A DNA stretch of 64,000 nucleotides, from contig NZ_SSYB01000005.1 in assembly GCF_004917075.1 (NCBI RefSeq), positions 434,001-498,000 of the forward strand. The letters run 5' to 3'. The position numbers were made by a program, and so were the translations under genes. The notes beneath the pieces are model-generated. The model worked only from the letters and a program-made list of their open reading frames with translations, searched no databases and was not told where the DNA came from. This stretch comes from Geomonas edaphica. GTDB lineage: Bacteria > Desulfobacterota > Desulfuromonadia > Geobacterales > Geobacteraceae. Shown here piece after piece: positions 37,498 through 46,518 of the stretch. The number at the start of each line of letters is the position of its first letter. Position 1 is the first letter of the stretch.

Positions 37498-37920
37498 TCA
37501 AGCCGGTTCGCCTTCATCGTCCTTGGCGGGCGCCGCGGAGTGATTTGCTGCGCTTGCCTTGGGACGACCCCTTCTGTCCCTGGAGAGATCGAACCCAGAA
37601 GCGAGGAGAATCTCCGGGGTACGCACCGCGGCCATCTCCAGGAATGAAGCGATCTGGTCCAGGTACTCGACGAGCTGCTGCTGGAGAACCTCGCGCTCGG
37701 ATATCAACAACTTGCTGCCGAGCATTGACTCGTGATACACCGCATCGTGCTTGTCCGATGTTTCGACATACGGCGTGAGCAGCGTCGCCAGAATCGCCCC
37801 CCAGAAAGAGTCAGGGAACCTGGCCTTGTCGATTAGGGCGGTCTTCACCTTCTGGTTGAACGCATGGAATCTTGACGGTCCGAGATTCCTGAAATTCCGT
37901 TGTATTCGGTGACTTCCCAT
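37498..37920 (-). CDS. Hypothetical protein, probably Geobacteraceae-specific
   Basis: This 140-residue protein starts MGSHRIQRNFRN at 37920 with GGGAGG about 6 nt upstream; the longer frame to 38028 lacks support. It is basic at the N-terminus. A predicted helical middle contains FPDSFWGA, KHDAVYHESM and LLISEREVLQQQLVEYLDQIASFLEMAA, a good amphipathic or coiled helix. A charged Ala-rich tail with RDRRGRPK follows. No known domain is recognised. I have a weak impression of similar proteins in other Geobacter genomes. It neighbours the 21/42-bp array, so a DNA-related role is possible but unproven. Confidence 0.65.
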   Translation of the reverse strand: MGSHRIQRNFRNLGPSRFHAFNQKVKTALIDKARFPDSFWGAILATLLTPYVETSDKHDAVYHESMLGSKLLISEREVLQQQLVEYLDQIASFLEMAAVRTPEILLASGFDLSRDRRGRPKASAANHSAAPAKDDEGEPA

Positions 37921-38123
37921 GTACACCTCCCTTCGTTCGCTCGTGGCAACGGCAGATTGTGGATGGTTGAGTTTTTTTAATATTGCGGCGCGCCCCGTAG
38001 ATATTAGAGCCTGACGAAAGGAATGCAAGCAGAAATCTGGAGGCTGACAGGCGCGGCTTTCAGTGATGCAGTTCGTGATGGAGGGAAGTGCGGCTAGTGG
38101 AGGAGGCGATGATGTGGTGAGTG

Positions 38124-38327
38124 CTACCTTCTCTTCTCGTGCGCCTTTTGGCCGTGCACCCGCTCATAGGCGCGGCAGAAGGGGCAGATGTCCTCTTCCA
38201 CCTTGGTCACGAAATCATAGACCATGCCTTTTTGGTGGTAACGCGCATGCAGGCATACCGGGCAGAGCTCGCATACCTTCGCCATGGCCTTGTCCATTGC
38301 GGCGGGATCGTTGTGTTGCGTAGTCAT
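38124..38327 (-). CDS. Small CxxC-rich protein
   Basis: This 67-residue protein starting at 38327 has two Cys pairs in CELCPVC and CPFC plus His residues, suggesting a zinc ribbon. The tail is basic and charged (GQKAHEKRR). The Shine-Dalgarno sequence is weak, and an in-frame upstream start to 38399 would add 24 residues without clear support. It lies 82 bp upstream of the arn operon's last gene on the same strand, but nothing links it to that pathway. Function unknown. Confidence 0.5.
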   Translation of the reverse strand: MTTQHNDPAAMDKAMAKVCELCPVCLHARYHQKGMVYDFVTKVEEDICPFCRAYERVHGQKAHEKRR

Positions 38328-38409
38328 GAGGCAGGCTCGCTTAAGGTTTGTAAAATTGGCAGTACATCCTAGACCAGAGCATCCTTCTAAAGCAACCACA
38401 ACCGCTGCG

Positions 38410-39324
38410 TCAGGTGCGAGGCGTCGATCTTTGCAGGGCGACCGGCATGGCCCTTCCGGCGATGGTCCCCATCTCGACGTTGCATAGGGGGGCGCTTGCT
38501 CCGTACTCGTTTGCAGCCTCCCGCAGCGTTATGAAACGCACCCGTCGCTTCGAAAGCGCCGTGAGGAGATCCCGGAAGGTGTCGATCATGGCGTTCCCCT
38601 CGAGTTCTGCGTGGATGGTGTGAACGTTGAGCCCGGGACGCAGGCGGGCAAGGTAAACGTCGTTCACCGTCGCGGCGGTGACGCCGTTTTCTCCGATGAG
38701 TTCATCCATGGTGGGCCAGGTTGAAGGGATCTGCAGCGTCTGGAACCGCTTTCCGGCGAGCACTGGATAGAAGGGGGCGTCTCCCCTCGTATCGCTGCAA
38801 TAGGCGAAGCCCATGGCGTCCTGGACCTTCAGGGAAGCGGAGCTTACTGTCCACCCTGGCGCGGCACAGGTCCGGGCGCGGCAGCTAAAGATCGTCTCGA
38901 AGGTGGACGCGGCGCGTTCCAGAGCTGCTTCAACCTGCTCCGGTGTGAAGCGGTGCAGATGATCGTGCCAGTCGACGTGGTCCCAGCAGTGGATTCCCAC
39001 CTCGTGTCCCGCATCCCTTACGCTCCTGATGACGTCCGGCAGTCCTTGGCCGATCATCGGGGCGGGGAGCAGGGTGCCGTAGAGCATGGTCTTCACCCCG
39101 TACATAGCGGGCGCCTTGGTCCGCAGCATCTTGGCGAGAAAACCCTTGTGCAGCAGGCGACGCACCGCCTTGCCGGAGTTGTCGGGGCCGAAGGAGAAAT
39201 AGAAGGTGGCGCGCACCCCGAACTCGTCCAGGATGCGCAGCAGGTTCGGAATGCCGTCGCGGGTGCCGCAAAAGGTATCGACGTCGACTTTCAGGGCAAC
39301 AGTTTCGTTGCTGTTTTCAGGCAT
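38410..39324 (-). CDS. arnD: ArnD: 4-deoxy-4-formamido-L-arabinose-phosphoundecaprenol deformylase
   Basis: This 304-residue polysaccharide-deacetylase-fold enzyme removes the formyl group from undecaprenyl-phosphate-linked Ara4FN. Family motifs are KVDVDTFCGTRDG at the N-terminus, ATFYFSFGPDNSG, the metal-binding GHEVGIHCWDHVDWHDHL and APGW, and HTIHAELEG near the C-terminus. It is the last gene of the arn operon, 19 bp after the formyltransferase gene, with GGAG at the correct distance. It acts at the cytoplasmic face of the inner membrane. Confidence 0.93.
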   Translation of the reverse strand: MPENSNETVALKVDVDTFCGTRDGIPNLLRILDEFGVRATFYFSFGPDNSGKAVRRLLHKGFLAKMLRTKAPAMYGVKTMLYGTLLPAPMIGQGLPDVIRSVRDAGHEVGIHCWDHVDWHDHLHRFTPEQVEAALERAASTFETIFSCRARTCAAPGWTVSSASLKVQDAMGFAYCSDTRGDAPFYPVLAGKRFQTLQIPSTWPTMDELIGENGVTAATVNDVYLARLRPGLNVHTIHAELEGNAMIDTFRDLLTALSKRRVRFITLREAANEYGASAPLCNVEMGTIAGRAMPVALQRSTPRT

Positions 39325-39343
39325 GTCGTCTCCGTTAGCGTAA

Positions 39344-40255
39344 TCAGGCGAGGAGCTCGCCTACGCAGGGGGTCTTCTCCACGAACGCTTCGGCGGAAAG
39401 CTCAGCCTCTCCTTCCATCTGCAGGCGCCGAATTTCCAGCAGCCCCGCGCCGGTGCCGACACGCAGCGGCTCTGTAGATACTACGCGACCCGGTTCAGCC
39501 GCCCCTTCCACCGGAAGCGCCTGCCAGATGAAGACCCTGCGTCCGGATAACGTGGTGAAGGCGCCGGGATACGGGTGGGTTACGCCGCGCACCAGGTTGT
39601 AGATGCGTTCCGCAGTGAGTCTCCAGTCTATGCGGCCGTCTTCGGGACGGCGGCCGCCGCAGTAGTTCCCCGCCTTGAGATCCATGGGGATGCGGGGCGC
39701 GGTCCCGGCGACAAGCTGCGGCCACGTCCGGCGCAGCACGGTTACCGCGGCCTCGGTGACCTTTTTGAAGACGTCGAAGGCGGTATCCTCGAAGGCTATC
39801 TCCACCGCTTCCTGGTCGACGATCTCGCCTGCGTCGGGCTTCTCCACCATGTAATGCAGGGTGGCACCGGTTTGCTTCTCGCCGTTTATCACGGCCCAGT
39901 TGATCGGTACGCGCCCGCGGTACTTCGGGAGGTAGGAGCCGTGCAGGTTGAGGGCGCCACGCCGCGCAAGGGAGAGCACCTCCGGCTCGATCATGTTGCG
40001 GTAGTAGAAGGAAAGCAGGAAGTCGGGGGCGAGTGCCGCGACCCTCTCGCGGTTCTCTACGGTGTTGATGCTGCCGGTCACGCAGGGGATGCCGTGGCGC
40101 GCCGCGAGCTCCCGCACGCTGTCAAACCAGATCTCCTCGTTCGCCGAGTCCTCGTGGCTGAAGACGAGACGGATGTCGGCTCCCTGCCGGATCAGCTCCT
40201 CGAGGCAGCGGTAGCCCACGTTATGGTAGGCGCAGACGACGACCTTATCCTTCAT
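39344..40255 (-). CDS. UDP-L-Ara4N formyltransferase (stand-alone ArnA N-domain)
   Basis: This 303-residue enzyme transfers a formyl group from 10-formyl-THF to UDP-L-Ara4N. It has the Fmt-like fold with NLHGSYLPKYRGRVPINWAVI carrying the catalytic Asn and His, and the Asp in VEKPDAGEIVDQ. In Enterobacteria this domain is fused to the UDP-GlcA decarboxylase domain in ArnA; here the two are separate genes in one operon, with arnC and arnB between. I start at 40255, with GGAGG upstream. It overlaps arnC by 11 nt. Confidence 0.92.
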   Translation of the reverse strand: MKDKVVVCAYHNVGYRCLEELIRQGADIRLVFSHEDSANEEIWFDSVRELAARHGIPCVTGSINTVENRERVAALAPDFLLSFYYRNMIEPEVLSLARRGALNLHGSYLPKYRGRVPINWAVINGEKQTGATLHYMVEKPDAGEIVDQEAVEIAFEDTAFDVFKKVTEAAVTVLRRTWPQLVAGTAPRIPMDLKAGNYCGGRRPEDGRIDWRLTAERIYNLVRGVTHPYPGAFTTLSGRRVFIWQALPVEGAAEPGRVVSTEPLRVGTGAGLLEIRRLQMEGEAELSAEAFVEKTPCVGELLA

Positions 40256-41183
40256 CGCTTCCTCCGTGTATCCTGCGCACCACGTAGCGCGGCCTGCGCC
40301 GCACCTCCTGGTAGATCCTTCCCACATACTCACCGACGATACCTATCCCGAAGATGGTGATGCCTAGGAAGAAGAACAGGATGGCGAAAAGGGTGAAGAC
40401 ACCCTCGACCTCCGCACCGACCAGTAAGCGCCTGAGGATAAGGAAGGCGGCGAAGGCGACGGCGCCGAGCGAGGTGACGATCCCGGTGAGGGCGAAAAGC
40501 TGCAGAGGCACCACCGAGAACCCGGTCATGAGGTCGAAGTTCAGACGCACCAGCTTGTAGAGCGAGTACTTGCTCTCCCCTTCGCTGCGTTCCGCGTGCG
40601 CCACGCTGATCTCGCTTGGGCTGGAGGCGAAGGTCTGGGCGAGGGCGGGGATGAAGGTGCTCGCCTCGCCGCAGCGGTTGATGTTGTCGACCACGTTACG
40701 GTGGTAGGCCCTCAGCATGCAGCCGTAGTCGGTCATCTTCATGCCGGTCATCTTGCGCGTGGTCATGTTGACCAGGCGCGAAGCGCCTTTGCGGAAGAAG
40801 GTGTCCTGGCGCTTCATCCGAATGGTTCCCACCACGTCGTGCCCTTTTTCCATCTCGGCCACGAGCTTGGGGATCTCCTCCGGCGGGTTCTGCAGGTCGG
40901 CGTCCAGGGTGACCACGATTTCGCCGCGGCTGATCTCGAAGGCCGCGAGGATGGCCATGTGCTGACCGAAGTTGCCGTTGAACTCGACCACGCGCACCTC
41001 GGGATGGTTCCCCGCCAGGCGCTTGAGTATCTCCAGAGAACGGTCACGGCTACCGTCGTCGGTGAAGATGATCTCGAAAGGACGTCCCATTCCCTTGAGC
41101 ACGGGGTAGAGGCGCCCCATCAGGTTTTCCAGGTTCCCTTCCTCGTTGTAGACGGGAACCACTATGGAGAGGTACGGGATCAT
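40245..41183 (-). CDS. arnC: ArnC: undecaprenyl-phosphate Ara4FN transferase
   Basis: This 312-residue GT2 enzyme moves Ara4FN from UDP to undecaprenyl phosphate. The catalytic domain has LSIVVPVYNEEGNL, FTDDGSRDRS, VTLDADLQNPPEEI and YGCMLRAY. Two C-terminal membrane helices (about 230-290) end in GEYVGRIYQEVRRRPRYVVR, the typical ArnC/DPM1-like tail. The start at 41183 overlaps the arnB stop by ATGA; the much longer upstream frame is a shadow over arnB. Confidence 0.94.
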   Translation of the reverse strand: MIPYLSIVVPVYNEEGNLENLMGRLYPVLKGMGRPFEIIFTDDGSRDRSLEILKRLAGNHPEVRVVEFNGNFGQHMAILAAFEISRGEIVVTLDADLQNPPEEIPKLVAEMEKGHDVVGTIRMKRQDTFFRKGASRLVNMTTRKMTGMKMTDYGCMLRAYHRNVVDNINRCGEASTFIPALAQTFASSPSEISVAHAERSEGESKYSLYKLVRLNFDLMTGFSVVPLQLFALTGIVTSLGAVAFAAFLILRRLLVGAEVEGVFTLFAILFFFLGITIFGIGIVGEYVGRIYQEVRRRPRYVVRRIHGGSDEG

Positions 41184-42343
41184 TTGCGGTTCCTTGCTAT
41201 CACGGTCTTCACCGCCTCGACCACGTCGCTTGCGTCCGCGTCGGTCATCTTCGGGAAGAGCGGCAGCGACAGGATGCGGTCCGAGGCGTAGTCGGCGTTC
41301 GGGAGTGAACCTTCCGGCTGGGGCAGGTTGGTATGGTACCAGGTATGCTGGTGTACCGCCTTGTAGTGCAGCCCGCTGCCGATGTTGAGCTCCTTCAGTT
41401 TCGCCATGAAGCCGTCGCGGTCGATGGACAGGTACTCGATCTTGACGAGCGGCGTGTAGAGATGCCAGGCATGGCGCTGCTGATACGGGGCGTACGCCGG
41501 AAGGCAGAGCTCGGCCACGTCGGCGAAGGCCGCGTTGTAGAAATGGGCGATCTCGGTGCGCCGGTCGATGAAGCCGTCGAGTTTGGGAAGCTGGTGGATG
41601 CCGATGGCGGCCTGGATGTCCATCATGTTGTACTTGAAGCCCGGGAGCACGATGTCGTAGTTCGGCGTCCCGCTCGCGGCGAAACGCTTCCACGCCTCGC
41701 GGCTCATGCCGTGGAACTTGAGCAGCGACACCTCTTCGGCAAGAGCCTCGTCAGGAGTGCAGACCATGCCGCCTTCGCCGGTGGTGATGTTCTTGTTCGG
41801 GTGGAAGGAGAAGATGGAGATGCTGTCCAGGGAGCCGATCCTGCGCCCCTTGTACTCGGTCCCGGCGGCGTGGGCCGCGTCCTCGATGACGGTGAGATCG
41901 AACTCGCGGGCGAGCTCGAAGATCGGGTCCATGTCGCAGGGCTGCCCGGCGAAGTGCACCGGGATGATGGCCCTGGTGCGGGGGGTGATCTTCTCGCGCA
42001 CCTTTGTCACGTCCAGGTTGAGGGTCCCCGGCTCGATGTCCACGAGGACCGGCTTCAGACCGCACAGCACGCAGATGCTCACCGTGGAGGCGAATGTCAT
42101 CGGCGTCGTGATGACCTCGTCCCCCTCCTGGAACTTGAGTGCCAGCAGGGCGAGGTGAAGCCCCGCCGTGGCAGACGAGAGGGGGACCGCGAACGGCGCG
42201 CCGACATAGGAGCGGAACTGCTCCTCGAAGCGTTTTACTTTCGGGCCGGTGGTGATCCAGCCGGATTTTAGGGAATCGACCACCTCGGCGATCTCTGCGT
42301 CGTCGATGGTCGGAGTGGAAAAGGGCAGAAACTCGCTGCGCAC
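41180..42343 (-). CDS. arnB: ArnB: UDP-Ara4O aminotransferase
   Basis: This 387-residue PLP-dependent DegT/DnrJ-family aminotransferase makes UDP-L-Ara4N with glutamate. Motifs are GWITTGPKVKRFEEQF, SSATAGLHLAL, IPVHFAGQPCDMD, IEDAAHAAGTEYKGR and the PLP-Lys segment FSFHPNKNITTGEGG. It lies 13 bp after the ArnA-type dehydrogenase gene and overlaps arnC, consistent with tight co-expression. A related 4-keto-sugar aminotransferase role is possible, but the full arn context supports ArnB. Confidence 0.94.
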   Translation of the reverse strand: MRSEFLPFSTPTIDDAEIAEVVDSLKSGWITTGPKVKRFEEQFRSYVGAPFAVPLSSATAGLHLALLALKFQEGDEVITTPMTFASTVSICVLCGLKPVLVDIEPGTLNLDVTKVREKITPRTRAIIPVHFAGQPCDMDPIFELAREFDLTVIEDAAHAAGTEYKGRRIGSLDSISIFSFHPNKNITTGEGGMVCTPDEALAEEVSLLKFHGMSREAWKRFAASGTPNYDIVLPGFKYNMMDIQAAIGIHQLPKLDGFIDRRTEIAHFYNAAFADVAELCLPAYAPYQQRHAWHLYTPLVKIEYLSIDRDGFMAKLKELNIGSGLHYKAVHQHTWYHTNLPQPEGSLPNADYASDRILSLPLFPKMTDADASDVVEAVKTVIARNRK

Positions 42344-42356
42344 GTGGCCTCCGGAA

Positions 42357-43397
42357 TTACAAAAGGTGCTGGATGGTTTCCCGCTGCTCGATCAGGTAGA
42401 AGTCGAGGGTTTGTCTCAAGGCGTCTTCCACGGAGGTGGACGGCTCCCATCCAAGGCGCTGCTTCGCGTTCTTCACCGAGGGGACCCTGTTCAGCATGTC
42501 CTGGTATCCCTTGCCGTAGAACTCGGCGGAGGTCACCTCGATGATGCGGCACGCTTTCGCCCTCTCCTCGTAACCGGGATACTGCCCTACCAGTTCGAGC
42601 AGCTTTTCGGCCAGTTCCTTGACGGACAGGTCGTTGTCAGGGTTACCGATGTTGAAGATACCGGCATCGGCACAGCCGTCGCGGTTCTCGATGATGCGCA
42701 TGAGGCAGTCGATCCCGTCCTCGAGGTAGGTGAAGGAGCGGCGCTGTTCGCCGCCGTCAACGAGCTGGATCGGCTCGCCGGCCAGGATGTTGTAGAGGAA
42801 TTGGGTCAGGACGCGGGAGCTCCCTTCCTTCGCGGTGCTGATCGAGTCGAGCTTCGGGCCGATCCAGTTGAAGGGACGGAACAGGGTGTAGCGCAGCCCC
42901 TCGTGGGCGCCGTAGGCGTAGATGACGCGGTCGAGCATCTGTTTCGCGCAGGAGTAGATCCAGCGTTCCTTGTTGATCGGCCCCAGCATGAGCGGGGAAG
43001 TTTCCTCGTCGAACTCGCGGTCCGGGCTCATGCCGTAGACCTCCGAGGTGGAGGGGAAGATGATGCGCTTGTTGTACTTCGCGCACTGACGGATCACCTT
43101 GAGGTTCTCCTCGAAGTCGAGTTCGAAGACCCGCAGCGGGTCCTTCACGTAGGTGACGGGTGTGGCGATGGCGACCAACGGCAGCACCACGTCGCACTTC
43201 TTGATGTTGTACTCGATCCACTCCTTATTGATGGTGATGTCGCCTTCTAAGAAATGGAAGCGCGGGTGCCCCATGGAACGCTCAAGTTTGTCGCATGCCA
43301 TGTCGAGGCCGTAAACCTCCCAGTCCGTGGTGGTGAGAATACGGTGGGTGAGGGCGTTGCCGATGAAGCCGTTCACTCCGAGGATCAGTACCTTCAT
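42357..43397 (-). CDS. UDP-glucuronate decarboxylase (stand-alone ArnA C-domain)
   Basis: This 346-residue extended SDR enzyme oxidatively decarboxylates UDP-glucuronate to UDP-Ara4O with NAD+. It has the Rossmann motif GVNGFIGNAL, ATPVTYVKDPLRVFELDFEENL, the Ser/Thr-Tyr-Lys site around STSEVYG and WIYSCAKQMLDR, and RPFNWIGPKLD with QRRSFTYLEDG. These match the ArnA dehydrogenase domain rather than generic UDP-xylose synthases. It lies 56 bp after arnT. A UDP-glucose dehydrogenase to supply the substrate is not in the window. Confidence 0.92.
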   Translation of the reverse strand: MKVLILGVNGFIGNALTHRILTTTDWEVYGLDMACDKLERSMGHPRFHFLEGDITINKEWIEYNIKKCDVVLPLVAIATPVTYVKDPLRVFELDFEENLKVIRQCAKYNKRIIFPSTSEVYGMSPDREFDEETSPLMLGPINKERWIYSCAKQMLDRVIYAYGAHEGLRYTLFRPFNWIGPKLDSISTAKEGSSRVLTQFLYNILAGEPIQLVDGGEQRRSFTYLEDGIDCLMRIIENRDGCADAGIFNIGNPDNDLSVKELAEKLLELVGQYPGYEERAKACRIIEVTSAEFYGKGYQDMLNRVPSVKNAKQRLGWEPSTSVEDALRQTLDFYLIEQRETIQHLL

Positions 43398-43453
43398 ATC
43401 TTTCTCCTTTGCTGCTGATAACGCTCAAACAACCGTTTCAGCGGCCTGCTGGT

Positions 43454-45115
43454 TCATCTATTGGTTATAAGGCAATGCTTAGAGCTTTGCCAGAGGATGC
43501 GCGGGGGGGGCGTGCCGGCTTGGGCAAGCTCGGGGATATACTGCTGCAGTACCATCGCGTACACCGGCCGTGTTCCGCTCCACAGTGCAAGGAACTGCGG
43601 CTTATCAAGGAACCAGGCGGACTGGTCGCCGATCTTACTGCCGAATTCGATTTCGCCCGGGCCGCCGAAGATCACCACGCGGCGTGCGGAGTAGAAGGAG
43701 AGTCCTTGGCGCAGTCCCTGGCTGACGACCACCGCATCGGGGCCGGCTACCCTTTTCACGATTTCACCCGGCTCCCAATATGATTTGCGCTCCACGAAGA
43801 GCGGGTAGACGAAGTGGGGCGCGGTAAGGAAAAGGAGGATCGAGCCGAGCAGCAGAGCACTGAAAAGTCCGCGCGGGTCCTGGCGAAGAGCGGCACCGAC
43901 GGAAAAGGCCCCCTGCAGGAGGAGGATCGAGCCAATGACGATCCCGCCAACCGGGGCGACGAGCGGCCTGTGGGCGACCAGTGGGTAAATCATGGCGCCT
44001 AAGCCGAGCAGGACAAGGAGCCAGCCGAAGACGAGCGCGGGGCGGCGCAGGGGGCGGAACTCGCCGCTCAGCGCCTTGTCGAACAGCGCGGCGATCAGTA
44101 TGGCAAGCGCCGGGTAGACCGGCAGGATGTAGGCCGGCAGTTTCGAGTTCGACTTGGAAAAGAACACGAAGATGATGATGGCCCACAGCGCGAGGTACAG
44201 ACGGGATTCGCCGCCCGGGAGGGAACGATCGCGCCAGAAGCCGCGCAGCGCGGACGGAATGAAGAAGGACCACGGGATCATGAAGCCGAACAGGATCGGT
44301 ATGAAGTACCAGAACGGCTCGTAGCGGTGGTGCACCTTGGTCAGGAAGCGTTCGAAATGCTCGTGGATGAAGAAGAAATGGAAGAATTCCGGGTTGCGCT
44401 GGCACACCATCACGAACCACGGGGCGGCGACCGCCAGGAAAAGTAGGATGCCGGTGGGAAGGCGCATCTCCTTCAGGATGCGCCAGCGCCGGGTCAGCGC
44501 GATGTGCCAGAAGATCACCGCGCCGGGGAGTACAATGCCGATCAGTCCCTTCGCCAGGACGGCCAGTGCGGCGAAAAGATAGAAGAGGTAGTAGTAGCCC
44601 GGCCTTGGGCGGTCGGCATCCCTGGCGGCAAGGATGTAGCTGCCAAGGGCCACGGTCATGGTGAAAGTGAGCGGGATGTCGGTTATGTTCACCCGACTCT
44701 GGATCAGGAAGCCGGTGCAGCCCCCGAGGATCAGCGCGCTCAGCATTCCGATACGGCGCCCGAAGAGCTCACGTCCGAGATGATAGCTGAAAAGCACAGT
44801 GCCGAGCCCGCTCAGTGCGCAGGCAAGACGGGCGGCGAATTCGTTGATGCCGAACAAACTGAAGGAAAGGGCGTTCAGCCAGTAAAGAAGCACCGGCTTT
44901 TCGAAGTACTTGACGTAGTTCAGTAGCGGCGTGATCAGGTCGCCACGCTCGAGCATCTCCCGTGGAATCTCCGCGTAGCGGGCCTCGTCGGGGTCTACGA
45001 GCGGAAAATGGCCGAGTAACTGCAGGAACAGTACACCGAAAAGAAGGGTAAGTATCAGGAGGTCGCGGCGGCGCGATGCGTGGGGGCGGGTCACGAAGTC
45101 CAGCGGAATCTGCAT
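43454..45115 (-). CDS. arnT: ArnT: lipid A L-Ara4N transferase (GT83)
   Basis: This 553-residue polytopic inner-membrane enzyme attaches L-Ara4N from undecaprenyl phosphate to lipid A on the periplasmic side, masking phosphates. The GT-C/PMT signature LVDPDEARYAEIPREML with the first-loop Asp-Glu is present (about 28-44), and FEKPVLLYWLNALSFSLFG follows. About twelve hydrophobic segments and a C-terminal periplasmic domain are visible. I start at 45115 with GGAG 9 nt upstream. It is the first gene of the six-gene operon, which lacks arnE/arnF flippase genes. Confidence 0.92.
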   Translation of the reverse strand: MQIPLDFVTRPHASRRRDLLILTLLFGVLFLQLLGHFPLVDPDEARYAEIPREMLERGDLITPLLNYVKYFEKPVLLYWLNALSFSLFGINEFAARLACALSGLGTVLFSYHLGRELFGRRIGMLSALILGGCTGFLIQSRVNITDIPLTFTMTVALGSYILAARDADRPRPGYYYLFYLFAALAVLAKGLIGIVLPGAVIFWHIALTRRWRILKEMRLPTGILLFLAVAAPWFVMVCQRNPEFFHFFFIHEHFERFLTKVHHRYEPFWYFIPILFGFMIPWSFFIPSALRGFWRDRSLPGGESRLYLALWAIIIFVFFSKSNSKLPAYILPVYPALAILIAALFDKALSGEFRPLRRPALVFGWLLVLLGLGAMIYPLVAHRPLVAPVGGIVIGSILLLQGAFSVGAALRQDPRGLFSALLLGSILLFLTAPHFVYPLFVERKSYWEPGEIVKRVAGPDAVVVSQGLRQGLSFYSARRVVIFGGPGEIEFGSKIGDQSAWFLDKPQFLALWSGTRPVYAMVLQQYIPELAQAGTPPPRILWQSSKHCLITNR

Positions 45116-45336
45116 GTGGTACAACTCCAATGAATACAGTCATTCACGGTGACCACGCGTGGCATCCCCGAGCATGTCAATATAGGAAAGTTTCTATTAC
45201 CTGAAAATGACATCAACATTACAATCCCGTCATCTAGGGCGGTGCGTCGTCCGCTTGCCAGGGGGACAGTAGAACAGAGCGGCATCGCGCCGCTCGCTTG
45301 AGGTGTCGGCGGCGCGGCGCTGTCTGTGTTCACGGG

Positions 45337-46311
45337 TCACTCTGTAAGTAGTATGGTTGAGCCGGTGGTTCTGCGGCTCTCCAGGTCCTGGTGTGCCCGC
45401 GGCGCGTCGTACAGGGGGTACTGTTGGTTGATCTCAATCTTTACGGCGCCGGAGGTCACTACGCCGAAGAGCTCAGCGGCGGCTTCTTCGAGGTCCGAGC
45501 GCTGTGCGATGTAGGTGGCGAGGGTAGGGCGGGTGACGTAGAGTGAGCCCAACTGGGAGAGCAGCAGCAGGTCAAGCGGCGGAACGGGCCCCGAGGCGTT
45601 GCCGAAAGAGACCATCAGCCCGCGGGGGCGCAGTGACTTGAGTGAGGTCTCGAAGGTGTCCTTGCCGACGGAGTCATACACGACCGCGGCGCCTGCGCCG
45701 CCCGTGATCGCCTGCATGCGCTCGAGGATGTTTTCTCTCCGGTAGTCGATGCAGAAATCGGCGCCGTTTTGCCGCGCGAGCTCGCACTTCGCTTCCGACC
45801 CGGCCGTGCCGATCACCTTCGCCCCCAGCATCCTCAGCCATTGGCAGGCGATGGTCCCGACGCCGCCTGCTGCTGCGTGGAATACCACCGTGTCACCGGC
45901 CTCTACACGGTAGGTCCTGCGGATCAGGTACTGGACGGTGAGCCCCTTGAGCATCATGGCTGCCGCCTGCTCAAAAGATATGTTGTCAGGAAGGAGGCAA
46001 AGCCGCTCCGCCTTCATGTTGCGCACCTCGCAGTACGCCCCCATAACGCCTGCGTAGGCGACGCGGTCACCGGGTTTGACGAGCGTCACCCCGGCCCCGA
46101 CGGCCTCGACGATGCCGGCGCCTTCGTTGCCGGCTATGGACGGCAGAGGCACCTTGTAAAGACCGCTGCGCTGGTAGACGTCCACGAAGTTCACCCCGAC
46201 GGCCTTGTGGCGGATGCGCGCCTCTCCAGGTCCCGGCTCCGGCACCTCGACATCCATCCACTTCATCACCTCAGGACCTCCGAACTGTTCAAAGCATATA
46301 GCTTTGGGCAT
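45337..46311 (-). CDS. NADPH:quinone oxidoreductase (QorA-like zinc-free MDR)
   Basis: This 324-residue medium-chain reductase has FEQFGGPEVMKWMDVEVPEPG at the start, GVNFVDVYQRSGLY, PSIAGNEGAGIVEAVG, the quinone-reductase loop VFHAAAGGVGTIACQW, and GTAGSEAKCELARQNGAD. It lacks the zinc ligands of alcohol dehydrogenases. It probably reduces quinones or enones with NADPH. I start at 46311, placing GGAGG 5 nt upstream. It is a single-gene unit, 221 bp upstream of arnT on the chromosome but with no clear functional link. Confidence 0.9.
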   Translation of the reverse strand: MPKAICFEQFGGPEVMKWMDVEVPEPGPGEARIRHKAVGVNFVDVYQRSGLYKVPLPSIAGNEGAGIVEAVGAGVTLVKPGDRVAYAGVMGAYCEVRNMKAERLCLLPDNISFEQAAAMMLKGLTVQYLIRRTYRVEAGDTVVFHAAAGGVGTIACQWLRMLGAKVIGTAGSEAKCELARQNGADFCIDYRRENILERMQAITGGAGAAVVYDSVGKDTFETSLKSLRPRGLMVSFGNASGPVPPLDLLLLSQLGSLYVTRPTLATYIAQRSDLEEAAAELFGVVTSGAVKIEINQQYPLYDAPRAHQDLESRRTTGSTILLTE

Positions 46312-46407
46312 CATTGCCTCCTTTTGATATGCGATGTCTAGTGCGTCAATGATGACCCCGCCATCAGAAAAGCCTCCGACCGTTGCCGTCGAGGGACTCG
46401 GTCCACG

Positions 46408-46440
46408 CAAAAAGGCCGCCCCGCGGAAGGGTGGCCTTTT
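46408..46440. terminator. Hairpin terminator between small gene and qor-like gene
   Basis: AAAAGGCCgCCC and GGGtGGCCTTTT form a stem with A and T flanks on either side. It lies downstream of the 63-residue gene at 46519 on the minus strand. Confidence 0.7.
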
Positions 46441-46518
46441 ATCTTTATGCTTGCTGCCACGGAGGCGGCCGGAGGCGCGAAAGCTCGTGTTGCTGCCGGT
46501 CGCCCCCGTGACAATGGG

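Noticed and set aside
45116-45336. PmrA/PhoP-type regulatory box upstream of arnT
   Set aside because: No direct repeat matching the known boxes was found in this 221-bp region. It is AT-richer than its neighbours but otherwise featureless.
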